From: Farysia itapuensis | Lineage: Eukaryota > Basidiomycota > Ustilaginomycetes > Ustilaginales > Ustilaginaceae | NCBI GenBank assembly: GCA_023212645.1 | Contig: JALBYC010000001.1 | Coordinates: forward strand, 248,001-312,000 | DNA length: 64,000 nucleotides | Direction: 5' to 3' | Shown here: piece after piece, positions 1-9,920 of the stretch | How the letters are laid out: each line of letters begins with the position of its first letter | How positions within the stretch are numbered: the stretch's first letter is position 1 | Notes under the pieces: model-generated | What the model was told of the DNA's origin: nothing | Database searches by the model: none | Seen by the model: only the letters and a program-made list of their open reading frames with translations | Made by a program: the position numbers and the translations under genes

Positions 1-2114
1 TTTGTGTCTACGCAGCGCTGGAATGCGTCGCGCGCCTCGTCCGGGTGGTGGAGACGCAGGCCGAGTTCGCCGAGGATTTCCCACTCGGTCCCGGTCTTGC
101 GGTAGACGAGGTTCTGCGTGCGGTAGTGCTGGATCTCGGCCCGCCAGATTGTGTACACACGCAGGTCTTCATATAACACCATGAAGAGGTTATCGAGCCA
201 GCGCTCGCACAGCCGCTTATCGCGGAATGACAGTCCCGCTGCACCCCCCGAGTCCTTCTGCTTGCGTTCTTCGACCATGGCGATTGAGGCGTCGTGCTCG
301 CCATTGATGACCGCGCTTGGTTTGCCGCCACTCGCGCCGGTTTCCGCCAAGTCGTGAGGCGCTGATGACGATGCGAGGGCTGGCTTTTCCAACGCCGGCG
401 CTTGCACTTGTACCGGCTCTGTCGCTTCGGTGGGTGCATCGGTGGTTGGGTCGACTTTCATCGAGTCCATGTAGGTTTCGAGTTCCTTTTGCTCGCGTTC
501 GTGGTCCGAGTCGGTTGAGATCTTGATGGTGGGGATGGACTGTGACGACGCGCTGGCCACCGGGTTACCGCCAATGTGCGAGCGCGGCACGACGTCCGAG
601 TCGTCGCCAATCGAGCTATCAGCCGCCGACGTGTCTGGCCCTTCCGCTGCGGCCATAATGGCACCGGACGGCTGTGGCGGCGTTGATGCCGTCACGGGGG
701 AATCAGTATGTCCAGCATCACTCGGCGCAACCCCACGGACAGATGCACCATCATCATCAACCTCGCCCTGTCCATCCCCGTCGTGGTGGCCGGTCGCCGT
801 GTTGGGCCTTGGCGTAGCCGCTTTTTGCGCTCGGTACTCTTCTTCCATGACAAACACGTTGGATCTGTATTTTAACAACTCGTCCCAGCCAACAGCGCTC
901 GCGAGGCGGCCGAGAAGCGCATAGGCTTTGGCAAAAGTGCCGCGCAGCGCGGGCGCGGGGAGACGTAGAAGGGCCGGGTCGGCCTCGGTATCGCGTGCAC
1001 TCTCCTCATTCACCAGCCCGCTTTCCGTGATAAAGCTCTTGATGGGCAGATGGCTCTTTGCCGGTGTCGGCATGCGGTGCAAGTCGCGCTCGTTGTAGGT
1101 AAACATAGGACACGAGTTGAGCGTGTACAGCGCCGACTCCCACTCTTTCATGTCGATGTAGCATTCCGTCAGCTTGGCCCAGGTGACGAATTCAGAGGGG
1201 GCACAGTTGACAGCCTGCCGCGCCACCTTGAGCGCCCACTCTGGCTTGTTCTTGCTGCGCAGAAAGTCGACCTGGGCATGAAGCAGGGCGTATGACTGCG
1301 GGGTTTCCTTGATGGAGCTGTGCATGATCTGGACTGCCTTGATTTCCTCGTTCATGCCGAGGTAGGCCTGGGCGACGAGTGCGGCGACTTCCGGTTCGCG
1401 TGCCCACAGTTTCTCAAACAGATTGACGGCCTGTTCGTAGCGCGATGCCTGGCCAAAGTACTTGAGAATGCCGGCTGTGAGGTGGTTGGAGACGACGGTG
1501 GCCACCTGAATCTCTGGGTCGGAACCCAACTGCCAGCCTTTGAAGAAGAGATTCTCGGCTGCTTGCAGAAAGCGGTGTTCGGCATCGGGACTCGAGATGG
1601 GGTCTAGTTTGCGATACCCTGCAAGACGGTAGTTGGCATCATCTGCGTACAGGATGGATCTGAGCAGGGCGGAGAGGTAGACTTCCTGCCAGATTTCGGG
1701 AGTTGTTTCGTGTCTTTCGCCACGCAGGTCTACTACGTAAGCGTCGACGCTGCCTGGGATGCGAACTTCCACACGCACATCCACCCTGCTGAAGGCGTTA
1801 AAGCAGCAATACGCGCCACTTTTCAGCTTGTACGCTGCCTTATTGCTAAAAAAACCCGGATTCTGGTCAAGCTCGTAAGTCAGGCTGTTGATGTAGGCTG
1901 CGAGCGCAGCCGAGGAAGAGGCGTCGACGCCAGAGACGTAGTGGTAGGAGCCAATGTCGCGTGCGCGTGCGCTCGTGCCCGTCGTCTTTATGACATGCAC
2001 CAAGTCTGGTGGACCCAACTCGCGGAACGACGCGAGCGTCTCTGTGCGCGACAGCAACGACTCGCCCAGCTCCACCTCAAAGAACTCGGGCTGCGAGAGA
2101 AAGGTGTCGCCCAT
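1..2114 (-). CDS. ChAPs family exomer cargo adaptor (Bch1/Bud7/Chs6-like), 3' end outside window
   Basis: This frame is open from the ATG at 2114 to the left edge, giving about 704 codons. Chs5-Arf1-binding proteins form the exomer coat, which carries chitin synthase and other selected cargo from the trans-Golgi network to the plasma membrane. Family-typical stretches are visible in order: an N-terminal LGPPDLV segment, TPR-like helices with AVNCAPSEFVTW followed by LNSCPM, the segment GWDELLKYRSNVFVMEEEY, and near the edge LCERWLDNLFMVLYEDLRVY. Between the last two lies an acidic, Ser/Pro-rich insert of roughly 150 residues that yeast members lack. No intron is needed. The gene is head-to-head with uS12m, with 240 bp between start codons. 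Yeast members have about 720 to 750 residues, so only a short C-terminal part is probably missing. Which of the yeast paralogues it matches cannot be said. Confidence 0.93.
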   Translation of the reverse strand, partial: MGDTFLSQPEFFEVELGESLLSRTETLASFRELGPPDLVHVIKTTGTSARARDIGSYHYVSGVDASSSAALAAYINSLTYELDQNPGFFSNKAAYKLKSGAYCCFNAFSRVDVRVEVRIPGSVDAYVVDLRGERHETTPEIWQEVYLSALLRSILYADDANYRLAGYRKLDPISSPDAEHRFLQAAENLFFKGWQLGSDPEIQVATVVSNHLTAGILKYFGQASRYEQAVNLFEKLWAREPEVAALVAQAYLGMNEEIKAVQIMHSSIKETPQSYALLHAQVDFLRSKNKPEWALKVARQAVNCAPSEFVTWAKLTECYIDMKEWESALYTLNSCPMFTYNERDLHRMPTPAKSHLPIKSFITESGLVNEESARDTEADPALLRLPAPALRGTFAKAYALLGRLASAVGWDELLKYRSNVFVMEEEYRAQKAATPRPNTATGHHDGDGQGEVDDDGASVRGVAPSDAGHTDSPVTASTPPQPSGAIMAAAEGPDTSAADSSIGDDSDVVPRSHIGGNPVASASSQSIPTIKISTDSDHEREQKELETYMDSMKVDPTTDAPTEATEPVQVQAPALEKPALASSSAPHDLAETGASGGKPSAVINGEHDASIAMVEERKQKDSGGAAGLSFRDKRLCERWLDNLFMVLYEDLRVYTIWRAEIQHYRTQNLVYRKTGTEWEILGELGLRLHHPDEARDAFQRCVDT

Positions 2115-2140
2115 CGTGTAGCGCGCGCCGTGTGTGTGTG

Positions 2141-2174
2141 GGCGTTGTTGTTGTTGTTGGTGGTGGTGGGGGAT
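2141..2174 (+). repeat. GTT/GGT microsatellite in divergent promoter
   Basis: A run of GTT units passes into GGT units in the 240 bp shared promoter between the exomer adaptor and uS12m. It lies about 30 to 60 bp upstream of the adaptor start codon and may fall in its 5' UTR. No regulatory role can be read from sequence. Confidence 0.6.
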
Positions 2175-2354
2175 GATGGTATGTGCGTGTCATTCCGCAC
2201 TGTGTTGGTCGAATCGACGTTCTTCTCAATGTTAGGCCGTTGCCCTATCACGTGACTGAGCTGTCAATCTCACATTTTTACTCCTTTTTCTTTCCGTCCT
2301 CCCGCCATCCTCGTCATCTCAACATCGACTAAAAGAGAGAGGCAGCCGAAAGCT

Positions 2355-2903
2355 ATGGTAAGTAGGTCCAGCGAAGTAAGGGCGAGGAGTTTCGACGACT
2401 GACGTGCTTTTGCTGTGCAGTCGTGGATACTGGGTTCTTTACGCACGGCCATTGCCGGTCCATCACGGCTGGCCGCAGTGGCAAGCCCTGCTGCTCTGTG
2501 CTTTTCCACATCCACACCGGTAGGCGTGACGCTGCAGCAGACGATGCGTGGGGCGCGGAAAGTCCACCGTCCACCTGTTAACAAGGTCCCCGCACTGGAA
2601 AGTAGACCATTCGTCAAAGGCGTGTGCAGTAAGATCTTCACCACCAAACCAAAGAAACCCAACTCGGCCATTCGCAAAGTAGCCCGTGTCAAGCTGTCCA
2701 ACGGCCGCTCGATTGCAGCCTACATCCCGGGCGAGGGCCACAACTTGCAGGAACACTCGGTCGTACTCGTCCGCGGTGGCCGTGTACAGGACTGTCCCGG
2801 TGTCAGATACCACCTCGTACGTGGCGCTGAAGACTTTGCAGGCGTAGCAGGCAGAACTACCAGTAGATCCAAGTACGGCACGAAAAAACCAAAACAAGCC
2901 TAA
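2355..2903 (+). CDS. Mitochondrial ribosomal protein uS12m (S12)
   Basis: This is the small-subunit decoding-centre protein of the mitochondrial ribosome. The mature part shows the S12 signatures [17 protein letters not shown] and [19 protein letters not shown], followed by [12 protein letters not shown], and ends in a basic tail. The first 30 or so residues are rich in Ser, Ala and Arg without acids, as expected of a matrix-targeting peptide. The start codon ATG (2355-2357) is the whole coding part of exon 1. An intron from 2358 (GTAAGT) to 2420 (GCAG) follows directly, and exon 2 runs from 2421 to the TAA at 2901-2903, giving 161 residues. The GTG-initiated open frame at 2415 contains the intron's end and is not the real start. 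Its 3' end faces that of the PH-domain gene, 85 nt away. Confidence 0.95.
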
Positions 2904-2988
2904 CCCGGCCCGCCAAAAATGCAGATTCATTCACGGCTTTCATAGTATGTCTCTATAGTGTGTATATGTGTGGTGTAGCTTATAGCTT

Positions 2989-5900
2989 TTATTTGAAGTC
3001 GACCTTGCCCGAGTTCTTGAGTTGGGTCTCGCGGTCGAGGTCGTCACGAACGATGCGTTCGATTTCGTAGGCGATGCAACGAACCCATAGATCGCGTTCC
3101 ATTTTGGAGCGCGCACGCATGGCAATGTAGGTATGAGTCTTGTCTTCGAGGGCGGGCATGCTGCAATTACTCTTCGCCTTGCCCTTCTGCGCAGCAGCCG
3201 CAGCTGGCGCCGCCGCGGGGGGTTGTGATGGGCCGCCTCCTGGTTGGTGTTGAGGGGTGGGGACGCTCGGGTCTGCAGGGGTGTTGACTCGTTCGGGACG
3301 GTAGCGGATGACAAAGGTGCAGTCTTCATCTTCGTCGGTGGAGAAGAGACCGTCGGCGAAGACGCGTGGTATGCGGTGACGTTCTCCACTATTGGATCCG
3401 CCGCCGCCGATGCCCGAAACAGCCTGAGCCGGGTCTGATCGTCCACTGTGCAGCATATCCTCGCTCAGCTTACCGCTGTATACATACGCGTCCCGCAGGT
3501 GAATCACCGTATCCTGACGGCGGTGGAAGATGCCATTGTTCTGCCGTGCTCGCGAGGTACGCACCGACCGGACCAGCTTGAAACACAGCAACCGACCGGC
3601 AATCAGCACGTAGTCGCGCGCCTTGAATGCGCCATACTTTGTCTTTTTGTGGAACAGCCGGCCGGAACGGACGACGTTGCGACAGCCTTCGATGGCGCAC
3701 CAGTTCCAGATGTTGCCTAGGATGGGCGAGAGACGGTCCTCATCGGCGACCTCGATGCGGGTCGTCTTCTTGCTGCCTCGACCCTGGAGGTGTTTGTTGA
3801 GTTCGGTCAGGTCGACACCGCTAGCGTACATGAGCTCGGTGGCGTCTGCCCGTTCACGTCGACGCCAGTACCGCACCAGCTCAGAGATCTTCTCCACCCA
3901 CTCGCGCGCCACCGAGGCTGAAAAGGCCTCCAGACGGAACGACTTGCCGTTGGTCAGCGTCAGTTCCACCTGTCGTGACTTCTGCAGCCCATCGCTGTCT
4001 TCCGCCCGATTCAGACCTTCAACACCGCCAATGTCGTTGGCCAAATCGCTATCATCCTCCACGTCTGATTCCTCGTCTTCCTGCTGGGCAGCCATCGCAT
4101 CGCCATGCAACTTGCGCAGTGAGCGTTGCTGCTTGCACGGCTTCCGAACATCGTCCACGCCAGGACACCGGACTGGACCTGCACCGATCGTCTTGATCAT
4201 GTAGATCAGCTTGAGATCGATAAAGCCATCCGAGTTGCGGATCTGTTCGAACTGTCGACGGCGCTCAAAGGACTGGTATGCGTCGATCTGGGCCTGCATC
4301 TCCTCGTCTGTTTCGGCGGGGTAGCTGATCGCCTCAAGCACGTTCTGTCGCAGCACCGACATATCCTCGTCGCGACGCACCGCCTTCTCCTGTCCGACGA
4401 ATTTGGCAAGTGCGCGTGCGAGGGGGCTTTTCTTAACCTGCTGCACGTCTTCTGTCACTTTAGCCGGTCGAGAGCCGCTGGTGCGGGGCACGCGCATGTC
4501 AATCGCCTCCTTGAGTTGGAAGGCAAGGTGCCGGTCAGGCTGAAATGCCCTGCTGGCGCGACAAATGTAGAGGTGCGAGTCGTAGGTGGTTAGATAGAGC
4601 CGCGTGAGTGCGCCCGAGACGGGTTTGAGACGCCAGAGGTATCCTTCGACTGCCGGCGGTTCCTGCATGTACTGACCCGGCGCAGAGAGGACCGAGGTGG
4701 GGTAGTGGGCTGCTACTCGCAGTTCCAGCAACGAGGGGTATCTGTAATCGCGCAGGAGCGAGCCACAGAGCACGGCCCAGTGTCGTGGCTCGTTGTCCAC
4801 CGTTCGCTCGTTGTACACCCAGTCCAGTTCGGTGCCCCTACGCCACGCCAGCTCCAAGCGAACGCCTTTCGCCTGCGACTGCTCGATAAGATCGTGCAGT
4901 TCGGGAACGCCTTGGAAGAGCTTCCACGTCATAGCTATGATGTTGGTCCGGTTGATCAGCTTGAACCCCTCGCCGCCGTCTTGGGACTGTCCGATGGAGC
5001 TCAGTGCAAGCACACCGCTGTTATCTTTGCCTTTCGAGCCGTCTGCGCTCTGTGCTTCGGGCTGGTATGCCGGCATCTCGTCCGGAATGGGGATCTTGAT
5101 CTTGAGTCCAAACGACGGTACGTGAAGCTCGAGTGACTCGGGAATAAGACCGCCTAGCTCTCTCCACAGCTCCCACATCCAGTCGACCGCTGCTGAACGG
5201 GCGCGACAGTCAAAGAGCACAATCTCGGTGCCGTGTCGGCGAAGATGGATGCCTTTACCCGAAGCAGACCTCCACGGCTGGTAGGTGATGGCAAAGATAC
5301 GATCAATCGGGGAGAAGAGCGACACAAACGTCGAGCCTCGAGAAAGGGGAACAGTGTGGCGCAGCTTGAGCCGATCTCCATGGCCGACGACTTTGCTGGT
5401 AAACGTCGCGTCCCCCCACAGTTCCAGCTTGCCCATGCGGAAGACGACGATGAACTCACGCCAGTTCTCGTCGCGAATCGTGTACTTGCGCGCCTGCAGC
5501 TCGTCAAAGTCCTTGGGCAGGTCTTCGTGCGGCGTCCATGCAAGCTTGACCAGCATGCGGTCCTTCTTCAGAACCGTTTTGCGGGTGATCATCGTAGACT
5601 CACTCACGCCACCGAGCTCGCTAGCCGGACTGAAGCCGTCCGTGTCCTTTTGCAATGCGTGCGGCTGCGGTCGAGCAAGAACCTCCGCTGGCGGTCTCGG
5701 CTTGGTATCGCCGGGAAAACTCTGGCTCGGACTGGGTTGCATGGACTGAACCGCGTCGTCTGCCTTGCCGGCAAAGAGCGAGGCGGTCATACGGCCAGAC
5801 AAGATTTGCTGCGATGTGCCGTTTTCAAACTTGACCTTCTTTTTGCGCTGGGTGCCGTTTCCAGCGAAGGATGTTTTGAGCAGATTGGCGCCCCATACTG

Positions 5901-8814
5901 ATTGGTGGTGTGGTGCGAGTTCGTCTGCGGGCGTCTTGTCTAGCGGGACAGGGTCCTGCTCTTCAAGCACGAAGCCATCCGCATCCATGGACGGCGCAAA
6001 CGGCGAGGCTTCGTTGAGCGGGGACGAGACGGGCTTAGTGGCTATGGCGTGGTCACTAGCGACGTCCGAAGTGACATCTGGGCGAACGCCTACATCGCTC
6101 TTGCGCCTAAGCAAGGCATGTACCAACTGCGGGTCATTTTCTTCGACAATCGACGGGGGTGAAGGATGAGACTGGGCATCAAACAGCGCCGGGGTAGCCG
6201 ACGATGATCTGGCCAAGCTCGAGGCACGCTGAGCAATGCCGTTGGGCAAAGGTGACTGCGAGCCCGCCAAGTGAGGTGTGTCGGTCGACGAGACCTCTGA
6301 CTCTGCCAGACTGGACGTTCTTGCCATTATTTTGAGACTCGGCACGCTTCGAGGATTCGCCCTGTCTGCTGGCTTTGTCGAGCTGACTGCGTCAGGCTCA
6401 GTGCCGGTCACTGACGAGACTGCAGACTGATACGAGGTGCTGGCTACAGTAGGCGAAAGTGTGGCAGGACGGTTGACTGTCAACTTGGACGTCTTGGACA
6501 CAATGTCGTCCCACCCCTGTCGGGCTTCAATGTGGGCGAGCTGAGGCGGGGAGATGATGGACGGAATCAGTGTGCTCTTCTTTGGCGTTCTGGGAGCGGC
6601 ATCGCCATTCGTAATAGATGCGTCGAGACTGGCGTACCTGTCAGCGGCCGTTTTACGTGCCACGGCCGCGGTGGAAGCGTTGTCGTTGGTCGCATCCTGC
6701 GCTTCCTGCGCGAGCAGAGTAATGACGCCGTCTGGACTTTTCTTCATATGCTCTACTTTGGCCGTACGTTCTTCCTGCCGGGCTTTCTCGGCAGATTCGA
6801 GGTCGAGCATGGGTGGATCTTTTGCCGACTCGCTCGTCTCGCCGTTGCACTTGCAGGGTTGTACTCTCTGTAATTCAGCTCGACGAGCGTCGATGACGTC
6901 GTAGAAGCGTTTGCCGACCTCGAAGCTTTGACCTACCCACTTAGTGCCGCCACCGCTGGTGCCGACTGCGCCGGGGAGGACGCCTCGGAATTGACGCGCT
7001 TTACCGTTGGTGTACTCTGGAGCTTCTGCTGCAGCTTCGGTGGTCATGCTGACCTGCCTCAACGTGCCACTGGTCGAGGATGCTTTGAGACGTCGGACGG
7101 CAAAGGGAGAGCTGGCATGGCGGGTGTGCGTGGTCGAAGGTGTGGGCATCTCGTGCTGCGGCCGGGCGGCGACCGAGTTGCTCCTCACCAGTGTCAACTT
7201 GGAGCGCAACCTTCGAGTCTGCGGCGAGTTGCTCGGACGCCGTGAATTGCGCCTCAGCTTGGATCCGGTGAGGATACGACGAGAGAGCCGCTGAGCTGCG
7301 CCAGTGGCTGTACCAAAGCTACCTTCGCTGACGACGGTACCGATGGTGTTGAAAGTGCCTGCCGTAGATGCTCGACTGATTCTGCTCTGCCGCGAGACAT
7401 CTCTGGCATGATCGATTGAGTTGGGTAGATGAATGCCTGGACGACTGCTCTGTCGAGCTGTAGAGCCGGTGAGGATAAAGGACCGGCTGCGCTTGGTAGG
7501 CAGGCCCCTACCCACATCCGACTGGGACATTCTTGAGCGGGCGCGCTCTTTGTGCATCTCAGAGCGATCGTCGGGCCCTTGCTGATGTCCGTCCATGTTG
7601 TGGGGGCTGACAGAGCGGTCGATACTTTGCACTGGGCTCATACGTGTAGGCTGATGGGCCGTTGATCTGGCTCTTTCCGGGCTGGATGCAGGGGATGGCA
7701 TGTCTGCAAAGGATGTCTTGCGACGGAGAGGGACGTCTGTGGTAGCGTGTTCTGGCTTCAAGAGCGTGGCATCGCCGTTGGGTATTGCTGCTGGAGTTTG
7801 CGCGACTGTGTGGAGAGCGGCTTGGCGCGGCGCGAGTGTACTGTCAGCCGACCTGACTTTGCGCAGGCCTGCGGACTGGCTGACACGTGACTGCTTATCC
7901 TCCATTGGCCGGAGCCTGTCTGAACCGACTAGGTCAGACGTAGGTTCTTCCACCTCCTTGACCGGCAAATCGAGTAGAGGCAGGGGGGTAGATGTGGCTG
8001 AAAGGCTTGTGGGCGAACGCAGGGGACGTGGAACATGCTGCTGCTGCTGCTGCTGCTGCTGGAACGAGACATTGGATCGGAGGTTTTCTGCACTTCGGAC
8101 GTTGGCGATGCTACGAGCTGGGACGGACAGTGTTGTTGCTGGGGATGTTGGGCTGTCGGCCTGACTATTGGTCAAGATACTGGGCGGAATGGCGAGAGGA
8201 TTGGCGGGGAAGGACTTGTTACGCTGCCTTTGGAGGCCACCGAACCTCTGTTTCGATGGACCGGCAGAGCTGGAAGCGGTTGGGTCCTGGCTAGACTCGC
8301 CGCCGCCGTTGCCGCCGACATCCGTGTCGAAAAAGGGTTGAGCGCTAACAAAGGAAGTTTTTGACACGACTGATGTAGCCGATGATTCGCGATGGACGAC
8401 ACGAGGTCGGGTCAGAAGACCGCTAAGTTTGCGCTTGGGCGATGAGGGAGTGGCAGCGGGGGAGACAGACTTGAAAGGGTCGGTCCACACCGTAGGTGAG
8501 GTGCTGCGATGCACACTGGCGGGCTTCTCGTTGTTCCAGTCGACATGATCCCAGCTGGAATCAGCATCGTCCTCCTGCGCAGACTGGAGTTCGGATGGGT
8601 CGGTCGATGTTTGCAGTAGGGTATCGTCGGCGATGGCTAGAGCGATTGCCTTTGCATGTGAGGGCTGAACAGGGATGGGCCCGATGTAGTGTCGTTTGGT
8701 AATGTGGGAAGAAGAAGCGACGGCGGATGAGGAGGACGAAGATGGTGGCCTGAAATCATTGGGCGGCCTGCACTTTGGACACGTGGGTCTCGCGGGTGGG
8801 ATCTGTAGAGACAT
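2989..8814 (-). CDS. Large PH-domain protein, Spo71/Mug56-like
   Basis: This is a single open frame of 1941 residues from ATG 8814. Residues 1-1050 are Ser/Thr/Pro-rich and probably disordered, with a CPKC pair near residue 14 and a run of eight Gln near residue 250. The C-terminal 850 residues are folded: a conserved block around residues 1090-1220 (WREFIVVFRMGKLELWGD), a PH-like segment near 1390-1440 (VEGYLWRLKPVSGALTRLYL), a block near 1525-1560 (FIDLKLIYMIKTIG) and a second PH domain near 1710-1760 (RSGRLFHKKTKYGAFKARDY). This order matches my memory of the fungal Spo71/Mug56 family, whose yeast member binds the prospore membrane and works with the Vps13 lipid-transfer machinery. A role at a membrane during sporulation or growth is inference. 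The family assignment is moderate and the PH domains are clearer. It has no introns. Confidence 0.8.
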   Translation of the reverse strand: MSLQIPPARPTCPKCRPPNDFRPPSSSSSSAVASSSHITKRHYIGPIPVQPSHAKAIALAIADDTLLQTSTDPSELQSAQEDDADSSWDHVDWNNEKPASVHRSTSPTVWTDPFKSVSPAATPSSPKRKLSGLLTRPRVVHRESSATSVVSKTSFVSAQPFFDTDVGGNGGGESSQDPTASSSAGPSKQRFGGLQRQRNKSFPANPLAIPPSILTNSQADSPTSPATTLSVPARSIANVRSAENLRSNVSFQQQQQQQQHVPRPLRSPTSLSATSTPLPLLDLPVKEVEEPTSDLVGSDRLRPMEDKQSRVSQSAGLRKVRSADSTLAPRQAALHTVAQTPAAIPNGDATLLKPEHATTDVPLRRKTSFADMPSPASSPERARSTAHQPTRMSPVQSIDRSVSPHNMDGHQQGPDDRSEMHKERARSRMSQSDVGRGLPTKRSRSFILTGSTARQSSRPGIHLPNSIDHARDVSRQSRISRASTAGTFNTIGTVVSEGSFGTATGAAQRLSRRILTGSKLRRNSRRPSNSPQTRRLRSKLTLVRSNSVAARPQHEMPTPSTTHTRHASSPFAVRRLKASSTSGTLRQVSMTTEAAAEAPEYTNGKARQFRGVLPGAVGTSGGGTKWVGQSFEVGKRFYDVIDARRAELQRVQPCKCNGETSESAKDPPMLDLESAEKARQEERTAKVEHMKKSPDGVITLLAQEAQDATNDNASTAAVARKTAADRYASLDASITNGDAAPRTPKKSTLIPSIISPPQLAHIEARQGWDDIVSKTSKLTVNRPATLSPTVASTSYQSAVSSVTGTEPDAVSSTKPADRANPRSVPSLKIMARTSSLAESEVSSTDTPHLAGSQSPLPNGIAQRASSLARSSSATPALFDAQSHPSPPSIVEENDPQLVHALLRRKSDVGVRPDVTSDVASDHAIATKPVSSPLNEASPFAPSMDADGFVLEEQDPVPLDKTPADELAPHHQSVWGANLLKTSFAGNGTQRKKKVKFENGTSQQILSGRMTASLFAGKADDAVQSMQPSPSQSFPGDTKPRPPAEVLARPQPHALQKDTDGFSPASELGGVSESTMITRKTVLKKDRMLVKLAWTPHEDLPKDFDELQARKYTIRDENWREFIVVFRMGKLELWGDATFTSKVVGHGDRLKLRHTVPLSRGSTFVSLFSPIDRIFAITYQPWRSASGKGIHLRRHGTEIVLFDCRARSAAVDWMWELWRELGGLIPESLELHVPSFGLKIKIPIPDEMPAYQPEAQSADGSKGKDNSGVLALSSIGQSQDGGEGFKLINRTNIIAMTWKLFQGVPELHDLIEQSQAKGVRLELAWRRGTELDWVYNERTVDNEPRHWAVLCGSLLRDYRYPSLLELRVAAHYPTSVLSAPGQYMQEPPAVEGYLWRLKPVSGALTRLYLTTYDSHLYICRASRAFQPDRHLAFQLKEAIDMRVPRTSGSRPAKVTEDVQQVKKSPLARALAKFVGQEKAVRRDEDMSVLRQNVLEAISYPAETDEEMQAQIDAYQSFERRRQFEQIRNSDGFIDLKLIYMIKTIGAGPVRCPGVDDVRKPCKQQRSLRKLHGDAMAAQQEDEESDVEDDSDLANDIGGVEGLNRAEDSDGLQKSRQVELTLTNGKSFRLEAFSASVAREWVEKISELVRYWRRRERADATELMYASGVDLTELNKHLQGRGSKKTTRIEVADEDRLSPILGNIWNWCAIEGCRNVVRSGRLFHKKTKYGAFKARDYVLIAGRLLCFKLVRSVRTSRARQNNGIFHRRQDTVIHLRDAYVYSGKLSEDMLHSGRSDPAQAVSGIGGGGSNSGERHRIPRVFADGLFSTDEDEDCTFVIRYRPERVNTPADPSVPTPQHQPGGGPSQPPAAAPAAAAAQKGKAKSNCSMPALEDKTHTYIAMRARSKMERDLWVRCIAYEIERIVRDDLDRETQLKNSGKVDFK
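8038..8061 (-). repeat. CTG/CAG trinucleotide tract coding poly-Gln
   Basis: Eight perfect CTG units on the + strand encode eight Gln in the disordered N-terminal part of the PH-domain protein. The tract is a likely site of length variation between strains. Confidence 0.9.
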
Positions 8815-8941
8815 GATGACAGCATGGACGACGACTAGCTCAAAGCTTTCATCGCTCTAGATAGAACATGGTGTATGCAGGTGGGGAGAGAGGGGGCGGA
8901 AGCTGACGCCGGTCAAAACACCCAAAACGCAGGGTCCACAA

Positions 8942-9817
8942 TCACGGGTCTAACAGTTGTTGCACTTGATGCTCTAACAGAGTAGCTAACGAACGGAGAC
9001 CGAGCAAGACGCCATCGTCCACTCCCTCTCCCGGCACCAGGCTAGCATGGCCAAAGTCAATCAGACGCAGATCAGCCTTGGGCGCAGCATCAAGCTTGCC
9101 CTCGTACACCAGCAGGAGTGAGGCACCGCGTAGACGGATCTCGAGATGCGTGAATATATCAACCAGTTCGTGCACAGCCGGTAGGACGTGTTGCTGGAGC
9201 AATTGCACTACCCGCTCGCTTGGCAAATACGGAAGGTATAGCTCAGCGGTACTGTTGAAGCTGAGGTTGGGCAGGATAGCATCGGCGTGAGTAGCGTCTT
9301 GAGGCTGTGGACATGCGAGAAGCATGCGTATTCCAAGCTGCAGCTCGTCATCCCGCCGGATTGTCTTGCCAAAGGCCTTGGGCACGGAATGGTAGCGCCG
9401 TGTGAGGTTATCGTACACTTGCCAGCCGGTAAGACGAATGCCGCGGTTGCCACTGGTGGTGGACTGGGAGACGAGATCCATACGCTTGCGCTTCTCCTCG
9501 GTCGCCTCTTCGTCCCACAGCTGCGTGCCCAGCTTGACATCGCACACGTTCGGCTGTTGGTATCCATACACCAAGTTCTCGAGCACAATGCGTGGCGTAC
9601 CTCCGCCTGTGTCTTGCCAATTGCCACGACATGCGGGGATCAACTTGGCCAGTCGATGCAACAGCTCCTGCTGATGACTCGCTGTGGTAATCTCCGTGTA
9701 GAAGGCCAGTTCGCGAGGCAGACAGTCTTTGACTACCCACTGTCCGTCGTCGCCAAGTGTCTTTACACCTCCCGGATGGCCAGCTACCTGGTGAGGGAGA
9801 GACGTGAGTTGATCCAT
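8942..9817 (-). CDS. Inositol polyphosphate multikinase (IPMK/Arg82 family)
   Basis: This 291-residue protein belongs to the inositol polyphosphate kinase fold, which phosphorylates soluble inositol phosphates (typically IP3 to IP4/IP5). The diagnostic PxxxDxKLG motif appears as QPNVCDVKLGTQLWD near residues 88-103. The conserved segment SGNRGIRLTGWQVYD and the C-terminal catalytic RLIDFGHASL (Asp-Phe-Gly) also fit. Length and the short N-terminus suit Arg82/IPMK better than Kcs1-type IP6 kinases, which are far longer. The start ATG 9817 is the first Met and stands 103 bp from the divergently transcribed TPR gene. There is no intron. Confidence 0.88.
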   Translation of the reverse strand: MDQLTSLPHQVAGHPGGVKTLGDDGQWVVKDCLPRELAFYTEITTASHQQELLHRLAKLIPACRGNWQDTGGGTPRIVLENLVYGYQQPNVCDVKLGTQLWDEEATEEKRKRMDLVSQSTTSGNRGIRLTGWQVYDNLTRRYHSVPKAFGKTIRRDDELQLGIRMLLACPQPQDATHADAILPNLSFNSTAELYLPYLPSERVVQLLQQHVLPAVHELVDIFTHLEIRLRGASLLLVYEGKLDAAPKADLRLIDFGHASLVPGEGVDDGVLLGLRSLATLLEHQVQQLLDP

Positions 9818-9920
9818 GCTTGCTTGCTTGCTTGTCGTCGTCGTGTCAAAGAGCGCGGATTATTAATTTTGGGAGAATTAAAATCTGATTTTTTTGGCGC
9901 ATCAAACCACCATCCCAATC

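Noticed and set aside
2463..2930. Long minus-strand frame opposite uS12m
   Set aside because: A shadow of the conserved uS12m exon; no independent signature.
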